A stretch of DNA of 14,240 nucleotides from Thermoanaerobaculia bacterium. GTDB taxonomy: Bacteria; Acidobacteriota; Thermoanaerobaculia; UBA5066. Numbering within the stretch: position 1 is the stretch's first letter; each line of letters begins with the position of its first letter. A program made the translations under genes and the position numbers. This document shows, piece after piece, positions 1 to 5,862 of this stretch. The stretch lies in assembly GCA_017999215.1 (NCBI GenBank), contig JAGOBQ010000047.1, positions 1 through 14,240 on the forward strand, read 5' to 3'. Below the pieces are notes generated by a model. It saw only the letters and a program-made list of their open reading frames with translations. It was not told the origin of the DNA and made no database searches.

Positions 1-514
1 CGGCGGCGAGCTCGACCCCGAGGACGGCGTGCGCGGCGTCGACCCGGAACTCCCCCTCGGTCATCCGGGGGGCCATTTCGATGATCCGGCGGAAGCTCGA
101 GGGCTCCACGCCTCGGAGGGCGATCGACCGGTTCGCGAGCCCGCGCAGGGCGACGGCCGGCCCTTCTGCGGTCGGGGCCGCCGCGCGAACCCCGGGCAGG
201 GTCCGGAGGAGCTCCAGCGTCTGGGGCCAGGCGACGATCGAGCGAAGGCGCTGCGCGGGCTGCTCGAAGCGGGCGGCGACGGCGCGCTCCGCGGACGGGA
301 GGGTGACCGCCCGGACGACGTCCTCCGGCGCGCGGACGACGACGTGCGCCTGCGTGCCGAGCGTCCGCTCGATGAGCGAGGCCTGAAGGCCCGAGATGAG
401 CGCCGAGAGGAAGACGATCACGCCCACCCCGACGCCGATCCCCGAGAGGATCAGAAGCGTCTGGATCCGCCCCTCGCGGAGGAAGCGGAGGGCGACGAGG
501 ACCTCGAACGGCAC
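1..514 (-). CDS. ABC transporter permease, MacB/FtsX (LolC/E-like) type, N-terminal part
   Basis: Partial gene: the first 171 codons are present and the rest lies beyond the left edge. The protein begins VPFEVLVALRFLREGRIQTL, then has a hydrophobic helix at about residues 18-42 (LLILSGIGVGVGVIVFLSAL), followed by an extracytoplasmic region with the feel of a MacB_PCD domain (RTLGTQAHVVVRAPED, later RSIALRGVEP). This is the usual start of permeases that work with a periplasmic adaptor and a separate ATPase, as in MacB-like or lipoprotein-release systems. The GTG start is chosen because GGGGAG lies just upstream, the N-terminal motif begins there, and the start sits 1 nt after the adaptor's stop codon, implying translational coupling. 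The ATPase would be expected further left. The family is fairly secure; the substrate is unknown. Confidence 0.82.
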   Translation of the reverse strand, partial: MPFEVLVALRFLREGRIQTLLILSGIGVGVGVIVFLSALISGLQASLIERTLGTQAHVVVRAPEDVVRAVTLPSAERAVAARFEQPAQRLRSIVAWPQTLELLRTLPGVRAAAPTAEGPAVALRGLANRSIALRGVEPSSFRRIIEMAPRMTEGEFRVDAAHAVLGVELAA

Positions 515-515
515 G

Positions 516-1691
516 TCAGCTCCCCGGCGCGGGCCGCGCCCGGACCCTTCCGCCCTTTGCGAGCCGGTCGGGCTCGCGGACGACGAGATCCCCCTCCTCG
601 AGCCCGCTCCGCACCTCCGCGACGGCGCCTCCCCGCGCGCCGAGGACGACGGGAACGCGGATCGCGCGCCCGCTGCGGACGACGAGCACCCACGGCTCGG
701 TCGCGGCGTCCCGGACGCTCGCGAGCGGGACGACGAGGGCCCGCGGGCGCGCGCCGACCTCGAGCTCGATCGAGAGCGTCAGGTCGCTCCGGAGGAAATC
801 GGGCGGGTCCGGGACCCGGAGCTTCACGTCGACCGTTCCGCGCGCGAGGTCGATCCCGGGGGCGATCGAGATCACCTCGGCGTCGAACGCGCGATCGGGA
901 AAGGCGTCGGCGGTCGCACGTGCCTTCTGGCCGACCCTCAGGGAGGGGAGGTTCTTCTCGTCGGGCTGGGCGAGGAGCCACGTCTCGTGCTCGAGGGCGA
1001 GCGTCAGGAGGACCCTCCCGGCCGGCACGACGTCCCCGGGCTCCACCGACCGGACGAGGACGACGCCCGGACCCGGAGCGACGACCCGGCGCTGCTCGAG
1101 ACGCGCGGCGGCGGAGTCGACGGCGGCCCGCGCCGACCGCTCGTCGGTGCCTCCGGCGGAGAGGACGCGGGCCCTCTCGCGCGCGGCCGAGACGGCGCTC
1201 GACGCGAGGTCCCGGGCGCTCCGGGCGTCCTCCTCGTCGCGGGCGCTGGCGAAGCCGTCGCGCCGAAGGGAGAGGATTCGCTCGAGCTCGCGTTCCGCCT
1301 GCTCGAGCCGGAGGGTCGCCTGTCGGAGCTCCTCTTCGGCGATCCTCCGGCCGCTGCCTCTGACCTGCTCGAGGCGCGCGCGCGCCTCGTCGAGCGCGGC
1401 CCGCGCCTCGTCCTCGTCGAGCCGGACGAGGAGCTGGCCGGAGCGGACCCGGTCTCCCTCCTCGAAGAGGACCGCCGAGACCGTGCCCGTGACGGGGGAG
1501 CCGAGCGAGGCCTTCGAGCGCTCGAGGACCCGGCCGCTCACGACGAGCGTCTCGAGGAGGTCGATCCTCGAGACCGCGGCCACGTCGACGGACGGACCGC
1601 GGAGCGCTCGTGCGCCGAGGACGAGGAGCGTCGCCGTGACGAGGGCGGCCCCGGCGAGAAGCGCGCGGGATCTTCCAGAGGAGAGGTTCAT
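516..1691 (-). CDS. Periplasmic adaptor (membrane fusion protein, HlyD/MacA-like) of an ABC exporter
   Basis: A 391-residue membrane fusion protein that would link an inner-membrane ABC permease to an outer-membrane channel. In order: an N-terminal membrane anchor (about 9-30); the first lipoyl half and its hairpin entry (about 44-92, with SPVTGTVSAVLFEEGDRVRSGQ, the classical GxVxxxxVxxGdxVkkGqxL pattern); a long alpha-helical coiled coil rich in Glu, Arg and Ala (about 93-190); the second lipoyl half (RVVAPGPGVVLVRSVEPGDVV); a beta-barrel (about 218-295); and a membrane-proximal domain ending near 385. There are no lipobox cysteines. The ATG start has no obvious Shine-Dalgarno sequence. The permease gene follows after 1 nt, so the two form an operon. 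The exported substrate (macrolide, lipid, peptide or lipoprotein) cannot be told from the sequence. Confidence 0.88.
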   Translation of the reverse strand: MNLSSGRSRALLAGAALVTATLLVLGARALRGPSVDVAAVSRIDLLETLVVSGRVLERSKASLGSPVTGTVSAVLFEEGDRVRSGQLLVRLDEDEARAALDEARARLEQVRGSGRRIAEEELRQATLRLEQAERELERILSLRRDGFASARDEEDARSARDLASSAVSAARERARVLSAGGTDERSARAAVDSAAARLEQRRVVAPGPGVVLVRSVEPGDVVPAGRVLLTLALEHETWLLAQPDEKNLPSLRVGQKARATADAFPDRAFDAEVISIAPGIDLARGTVDVKLRVPDPPDFLRSDLTLSIELEVGARPRALVVPLASVRDAATEPWVLVVRSGRAIRVPVVLGARGGAVAEVRSGLEEGDLVVREPDRLAKGGRVRARPAPGS

Positions 1692-1776
1692 CGCGACGAG
1701 TCTGGCACGGCGGGCATCGTGCGGAGGTGCCTGGTCTCCGTCGCCCCGGGGCGCCGCGGATTTCGCCGAGAAGAGA

Positions 1777-1804
1777 AAGGGAGCGGCCCGAAGGCCGCTC
1801 CCTC
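1777..1804 (-). terminator. Rho-independent-type terminator with UUCG tetraloop after the metalloprotease
   Basis: Perfect 10-bp stem at 1779-1788 and 1793-1802, extendable by one A-T pair. On the minus strand the loop is TTCG closed by C-G, which is the exceptionally stable C(UUCG)G tetraloop. The minus-strand 3' side continues TTTCTCTTCTC, a pyrimidine-rich, T-containing tail. It begins about 30 nt beyond the metalloprotease stop and before the adaptor start, so it should separate these two transcription units. Confidence 0.75.
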
Positions 1805-1833
1805 TCCGAAGGCCCGTCTTTCGAGGATTCGGC

Positions 1834-2790
1834 CTACTTGCCGGCGCGGTACGCGTCCCACTGGGCGCGCATCCGGGCGACCTGGCCGGGGGTGAAGAGG
1901 GTCATACAGTAGTCGTCGGTGTAGTCCATGAAGTTCTCGATCGGATCATTGCCAGGGTAGCGCGTGCCCGTGCAGGTGTTCCGCCCCGTCGGACAGCCGT
2001 AGGCGGCGCTCCTCTCGGCGTTCGTGTCGGCGACGTAGTCGCCCCCGTTCGTGCCGGTCTTACAGCCGCCCTGGAACGTGTGGTAGAGGCCCATCCAGTG
2101 GCCGACTTCGTGGGTTCCGGTGTCGCCCTCGTTGTACGGGGACGCGGAGCCTCCGGGAAGCGAGGAGAAGAGGAGGACGACGCCGTCCTTGCTCGGAGCG
2201 CTCTTGTAGCTGGAAGGGAACGTCGCCCAGCCGAGGAGCCCGCCACCGGGGTTCGCGGAGTAGATGTTCAGGTCGTCGGCAGTGCCCTTGCGCAGGGCCG
2301 CCTTGGCCTGGGCTTCGGCCGTGGAGCCGGGCGACATCGTGTACCAGGTGGAGTTCGTCGTCCGGTCGACGGAGATGAGCTGGAAGCGGACACCCGTCGA
2401 GGCGTAGGCCGCGTTCAGGACGTCCATCTGGGCGTCGATCATCGTCTGGGAGATGTCGCCGTTGGAGATGCCCGTTCCCTTGTTGATGACGTGGAAGTAG
2501 ACGTTGACGTAGGTGGGGCTCGTGAAGAGCGACTCGAAGTCGGAGTGCGGACGGATGCTGAGCTCGTGGAGGAACTCCGCCTCGAGGGCGGCCGCCGTCT
2601 CCTCGTCGGGGTGGAAGGTCTGGCAGCGGCGACCGGCCTGGATGAAGTCCTGCTGGCTCGCCCACTCCTCGCCGCCGACGACGAATGAATCGCTCGCGTG
2701 ACGGTCGTCCGGGCGGTCCCCGGGCGGCATCGCCGCGAGGGACAGCGTGAACGGAATCGAGAGGGCGATCGCAAGCAGCTTCTTCTTCAA
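1834..2790 (-). CDS. Secreted zinc metalloprotease, M43 (cytophagalysin/pappalysin) family
   Basis: A 318-residue exported metallopeptidase. The start MKKKLLAIALSIPFTLSLA is a clear Sec signal peptide (1 to about 20). A prodomain-like stretch of roughly 70 residues follows, then the catalytic domain, which begins near SPTYVNVYFHVINKGTG (91-107), typical of M43 enzymes. The zinc site is HEVGHWMGLYH (His227, Glu228, His231, His237), the extended HExxHxxGxxH motif of metzincins, and the Met-turn is NFMDY with Met288. Cys243, Cys266, Cys273 and Cys295 probably form two disulfides, and Cys56 may act as a prodomain switch (inference). The initiation codon is TTG, with a strong GGAGG 8 nt upstream; no ATG or GTG lies near the signal peptide. 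The length suits a minimal ulilysin-like enzyme with no C-terminal sorting or carbohydrate-binding modules, so it is probably released extracellularly or into the periplasm. Confidence 0.92.
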   Translation of the reverse strand: MKKKLLAIALSIPFTLSLAAMPPGDRPDDRHASDSFVVGGEEWASQQDFIQAGRRCQTFHPDEETAAALEAEFLHELSIRPHSDFESLFTSPTYVNVYFHVINKGTGISNGDISQTMIDAQMDVLNAAYASTGVRFQLISVDRTTNSTWYTMSPGSTAEAQAKAALRKGTADDLNIYSANPGGGLLGWATFPSSYKSAPSKDGVVLLFSSLPGGSASPYNEGDTGTHEVGHWMGLYHTFQGGCKTGTNGGDYVADTNAERSAAYGCPTGRNTCTGTRYPGNDPIENFMDYTDDYCMTLFTPGQVARMRAQWDAYRAGK

Positions 2791-2796
2791 GGTCTT

Positions 2797-2806
2797 CTCC
2801 TCCTCT
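2797..2806 (-). promoter_or_regulatory. Shine-Dalgarno site fixing the TTG start of the M43 protease
   Basis: The minus strand reads AGAGGAGGAG, with its GGAGG core (2803-2799) 8 nt from the TTG at 2790-2788. It is the only ribosome-binding site near the signal peptide coding sequence and therefore supports TTG as the initiation codon. Confidence 0.75.
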
Positions 2807-2879
2807 GTGTGCCGGTCAGCCGGTTGCCTCTCAACAGCCAGATCCGTGCCATCCGGATTGAAGACGGAATCGCAGGAAA

Positions 2880-2957
2880 GGGGTCACTTTCTGGTCCCGT
2901 TTCACCAAGGCCGCGGGTCCGCGATCGACCCCGGGTCAGAGGCGGACCCGAGAACTG
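2880..2957. repeat. Cluster of GGGTC...GACCC palindromes; possible REP/MITE-like remnant
   Basis: Within the largest intergenic gap (2791-2981) three similar imperfect palindromes follow one another: 2881-2898 (gggtca, 6 nt, ggtccc), 2915-2932 (gggtcc, 6 nt, gacccc) and 2933-2949 (gggtca, 5 nt, ggaccc). A 9-bp perfect inverted repeat (2914-2922 with 2942-2950) encloses the centre, which itself holds gaccccgggtc. This could be a compact repeated extragenic palindrome or the decayed end of a small mobile element. It could equally serve as a factor-dependent terminator for the glycosyltransferase gene ending at 2982. No poly-T follows. The rest of the gap (2791-2879) shows only the protease ribosome-binding site and no convincing -35/-10 pair. 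Confidence 0.45.
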
Positions 2958-2981
2958 TCCCGGGATGCCGGAGTCAGGCTC

Positions 2982-4184
2982 TCAGCGCTTGTCGAGGGCT
3001 GCGAGGAAGCGGAGGAGTTCTCGGGCGATGACGTCGGCATCGAAACGGGCGAGGACGCATCTCCTGCCGGCGCGACCGAGCTCGGCCGCGCCGGCAGGGT
3101 CGGTGAGGAGCTCGATGCAGGCCGCGGCCATCGATTCCGGCTCGTCGGCCAGCCGGATCTCGGTTCCGTCCCGCGCCTCGATCCCGGTCGCGCCGAGGCG
3201 GGTCGAGACGACCGGGACGCCGAGCGACATCGCCTCGAGGATCTTGACGCGCATGCCGCCTCCCGAAAGGAGGGGGACGACCATCGCGGCGCCCGAGGCG
3301 AAGAACGCCTGAGCGTCCGGGACGCGTCCTGCGAACGTCACGCCCTCCCCGGAGAGACGCCTCTCGAGTCCGGAAGGCGGGTTGCTGCCGGCCACGACGA
3401 GATGCGCCCGTGGGATGGCCGCCCGGATGGCGGGCCAGACGCGATCGAGGAACCAGCGCACGCCCTCTAGGTTCGGTCTCCAGTCGAGGGCGCCGAGGAA
3501 GACGAGCGTCTCGCGCTGGCCCTCTCCCGAACGGTCGGGAACGAGGGCCGTCTCGAGGCCGACGGGGGCAACGTGGATCGGGACCGTCGCCCCGAGCCGA
3601 CGGTACGTCTCGGCGTCCTCGGCCGTGACCGGGACGATCGCGTCGGGAGCGTCGAGGGCGGCGACCTCGTACGCGCGGAGGCGACAGGCGAGGTGCGCGA
3701 GAAGGAGTCGCCGGACGGGGTTTCGCTCCCCGGGGATGAGCCGGTCCCAGATCTCGTGCTCGACGTTGAAGGAGCGGAGGACGACGGGCGCCCGGGTCGC
3801 GCGGCGGAGCGCCGGGAGGCAGGGGAGGAGGTAGAGGCTTTCGAGAAGGACGACCTCGGGCGGCTCTTCGTGGACGGCCACGACGATCCGCCGTTCGAAT
3901 GCGGCGGATCGGAACCGGTCGACGTTGTAGGAAGTCCCGCGGAGGAGGCTCCCGAGAAAGCCGCCTACGGAGAGCGAGGTGTCGTGCTCGACCGTCTCGA
4001 GGCGGACGGCGAGGGCCTCGTCCGGGAGGGCCGTGGTCTCGACGCGGTGCTTCTGCGGGTTCAGGGAGAGGAGCCGGACCTCGGAGCCGGCACGGAGGAG
4101 CGAGAGCGCGAGGATCCGCGACGCGACGCGCCCCCCGTCCTCCGGAGGCCAGGGGACCTTGGGAGAGAGCTGAAGGATCCTCAT
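2982..4184 (-). CDS. Glycosyltransferase, GT4 family (GT-B fold)
   Basis: A 400-residue, probably cytoplasmic or peripheral-membrane glycosyltransferase. The N-terminal Rossmann half starts MRILQLSPKVPWPPEDGGRV, the acceptor-side pattern of group 1 enzymes where a Gly-rich loop follows the first strand. The C-terminal nucleotide-sugar half includes VFLGALDWRPNLEGVRWF (about 228-245), VVAGSNPP (about 263-270), VTFAGRVPDAQAFF (about 282-295) and the donor-binding signature SGGGMRVKILEAMSLGVPVV, carrying the conserved E-x7-type Glu297. The length matches the family. The overall look is close to exopolysaccharide glycosyltransferases associated with PEP-CTERM/EpsH loci, but no such locus is visible here. 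A GAGG lies 4 nt before the ATG. It is 75 nt downstream of lpdA on the same strand, separated by a strong inverted repeat, so it may be transcribed independently. Sugar donor and acceptor are unknown. Confidence 0.88.
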   Translation of the reverse strand: MRILQLSPKVPWPPEDGGRVASRILALSLLRAGSEVRLLSLNPQKHRVETTALPDEALAVRLETVEHDTSLSVGGFLGSLLRGTSYNVDRFRSAAFERRIVVAVHEEPPEVVLLESLYLLPCLPALRRATRAPVVLRSFNVEHEIWDRLIPGERNPVRRLLLAHLACRLRAYEVAALDAPDAIVPVTAEDAETYRRLGATVPIHVAPVGLETALVPDRSGEGQRETLVFLGALDWRPNLEGVRWFLDRVWPAIRAAIPRAHLVVAGSNPPSGLERRLSGEGVTFAGRVPDAQAFFASGAAMVVPLLSGGGMRVKILEAMSLGVPVVSTRLGATGIEARDGTEIRLADEPESMAAACIELLTDPAGAAELGRAGRRCVLARFDADVIARELLRFLAALDKR

Positions 4185-4204
4185 CGCGCCTCGGCGTCGG
4201 CCGG

Positions 4205-4238
4205 CGTACGCGCGCGCCCGAGGGGCCGCGCGCGTACG
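4205..4238 (-). terminator. 12-bp perfect inverted repeat downstream of lpdA (hairpin, terminator-like)
   Basis: cgtacgcgcgcg (4205-4216) is exactly complementary to 4227-4238, with a 10-nt loop between them. A smaller palindrome, cggggaatccccg (4246-4258), lies between it and the lpdA stop. The hairpin is the likely 3' end of the lpdA transcript. No T-run follows on the minus strand, so intrinsic termination is uncertain. Each arm is an alternating purine-pyrimidine tract, which also has Z-DNA-forming potential. Confidence 0.5.
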
Positions 4239-4259
4239 TCGGGACGGGGAATCCCCGCC

Positions 4260-5687
4260 TCAGCCGTGGATGTTGTGCCCGTCGACCGCCTCGGCCGCCT
4301 CGTGGAGCGCCTCCGAGAGCGTCGGGTGAGCGTGGATCGTCCGGACCATCTCCTCGGTGGTCGCCTCGCAGCGGAGGAACGCCGCGGCCTGGCCGATGAG
4401 CTCGGTCGCGTGCGGGCCGACGATGTGGACGCCGAGGACCTCGTCGTACTTCCGGTCGGAGACGATCTTCACGAACCCCTCGTTCGTGTGTTCCATGGCC
4501 GACTTCGCGAGGACCTGGAATCCGAACCGTCCGACCTTCACGTCGAACCCCCGCTCCTTCGCCTTCGCCTCGGTGAGGCCGATCGAGGCGACCTCGGGGT
4601 CGCAGTAGGTGCAGCCGGGCACCTGGTCGCGATTGATCGGCTCGGTCCGATGTCCCGCGATCGTCTCGGCGGCGACGATCGCCTCGGCGGAAGCGACGTG
4701 CGCGAGCCAGATCGTCGGCGTGCAGTCGCCGATGGCCCAGACGCTCGCGACGTTCGTCCGCTGGAAGGCGTCGACCTTCACGTAGCCGCGCTCGGTCGCG
4801 ACGCCCGCCGCCTCGAGGCCGAGCCCCTCGGTGACGGGACGCCGCCCGACGGCGAGGATGACCCACTCGACGTCCCAGCTCTTCGACTCGCCGGCCGAGG
4901 TCTTCGCGGCGACCTTGAGCGTGCCGTCGGGGTTCTCGGCGACGGCCTCGACGGCGGTCCCGGTCCAGCACTCGATTCCCTTCTTCTTGAACGACTTCTC
5001 GACTTCCTTCGAGACCTCCTCGTCCTCGACGGGGAGGAGGCGGGGAAGGACCTCGACGAGGACGGTCTTCGCGCCGTAGCGCGAGTAGCACGACGCGAAC
5101 TCGGAGCCGACGGCGCCCGAGCCGATCACGAGGACCGACTTCGGCACGCGGGTCGACTTCAGGACGTGGTCCGAGTTGAGGATCTTCACGCCATCGGCCT
5201 TCAGGAACGGAAGGTCGCGCGGGGCGGAGCCGGTCGCGAGGATCACGTTCTTCGTCTCGAGGACCTTCCCGCCCTCGGGCCCGGCGACCGCGACGCGGCC
5301 GGGGCCGTCGAGTCGTCCGACGCCGGCGACGACGGCGATCCCGTTCTTCTTCATGAGGTACTCGACGCCCCGGGCCCCCTTGATGACGACCTTGTCTCGG
5401 AAGCGGCGGACCGATTCGAAGTCGAGCTCGACGCCCGTCGTCCGGACGCCGAAGTCGGAGGCGTGCTTGACCTCGTCGAAGAGCGTCGCCGACTTGAGCA
5501 TCGCCTTCGTCGGGATGCAGCCGCGGTGGAGGCAGGTGCCGCCCAGGCCGACGCCGGGGGCCTTCGCGTCCTTCTCGACGATCGCGGTCCTGAGGCCGAG
5601 CTGCGCGGCGCGGATGGCGGCGACGTAGCCGCCCGGACCGGAACCGATGACGACGACGTCGTACGTCGTGGAGGGAATGCTGCTCAT
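4260..5687 (-). CDS. lpdA: Dihydrolipoamide dehydrogenase (E3, EC 1.8.1.4)
   Basis: A 475-residue FAD-dependent disulfide oxidoreductase that reoxidises dihydrolipoyl groups of 2-oxoacid dehydrogenase complexes or the glycine cleavage system, passing electrons to NAD+. Visible landmarks: the FAD fingerprint GSGPGG (15-20) after DVVVI; the redox-active pair Cys52/Cys57 in GGTCLHRGCIPTK; the NAD-binding fingerprint VLVIGSGAVGSE (185-196) ending in an acidic VEV, as expected for NAD rather than NADP; the second FAD motif VWAIGDCTP (Gly320-Asp321); and the C-terminal His454-Glu459 dyad in HPTLSE of the dimer interface. The length is typical. The start is supported by AGGAGA 8 nt upstream. No E1 or E2 gene is adjacent in the window, so this is a stand-alone E3 serving complexes encoded elsewhere. 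The Cys-LHRG-Cys spacer is a recognised variant of the usual LNVG. Confidence 0.96.
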   Translation of the reverse strand: MSSIPSTTYDVVVIGSGPGGYVAAIRAAQLGLRTAIVEKDAKAPGVGLGGTCLHRGCIPTKAMLKSATLFDEVKHASDFGVRTTGVELDFESVRRFRDKVVIKGARGVEYLMKKNGIAVVAGVGRLDGPGRVAVAGPEGGKVLETKNVILATGSAPRDLPFLKADGVKILNSDHVLKSTRVPKSVLVIGSGAVGSEFASCYSRYGAKTVLVEVLPRLLPVEDEEVSKEVEKSFKKKGIECWTGTAVEAVAENPDGTLKVAAKTSAGESKSWDVEWVILAVGRRPVTEGLGLEAAGVATERGYVKVDAFQRTNVASVWAIGDCTPTIWLAHVASAEAIVAAETIAGHRTEPINRDQVPGCTYCDPEVASIGLTEAKAKERGFDVKVGRFGFQVLAKSAMEHTNEGFVKIVSDRKYDEVLGVHIVGPHATELIGQAAAFLRCEATTEEMVRTIHAHPTLSEALHEAAEAVDGHNIHG

Positions 5688-5751
5688 CTCTCGTGTCTCC
5701 TGGGCGCCTCGCCGGTGCGAGCACGGGTCCCTGGCGCTTTCGTGAGCGGCG

Positions 5752-5757
5752 ATTATA
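5752..5757 (-). promoter_or_regulatory. Candidate -10 element (TATAAT) for lpdA
   Basis: The minus strand has an exact TATAAT 65 nt upstream of the lpdA start codon, striking in DNA this GC-rich. No good -35 hexamer lies 16-18 nt upstream, so promoter activity is only suggested. Confidence 0.35.
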
Positions 5758-5862
5758 GGGGGCTCCGGGATGGCCCTTCGCCGTGCCTCACGCCGGCAGC
5801 CCGGGCCGATAATCCCTCATCCGGCCTGCGGTGGGCGCCGGGATGAAGGAAGGAGTCCGACG

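Noticed and set aside
396..1895. 499-codon plus-strand frame antisense to the adaptor
   Set aside because: The minus-strand adaptor has ordered lipoyl, coiled-coil and barrel segments; the plus-strand translation is charged low-complexity sequence.
2974..5724. 916-codon open frame on the minus strand across the glycosyltransferase and lpdA genes
   Set aside because: It is a +1/+2 frame shadow of two genes with clear family motifs. Its translation is an Arg/Gly/Pro-rich low-complexity sequence typical of off-frame reading in GC-rich DNA.
5808..5813. GATAAT as a plus-strand -10 box for the sensor cyclase
   Set aside because: The position is plausible (50 nt before the start), but no -35-like hexamer lies at 16-18 nt and the match is only 5 of 6.
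5770..5862. 31 extra N-terminal codons on the sensor cyclase
   Set aside because: The upstream ATG at 5770 has no ribosome-binding site and would put charged residues before the signal peptide; the ATG at 5863 has GGAAGGAG.
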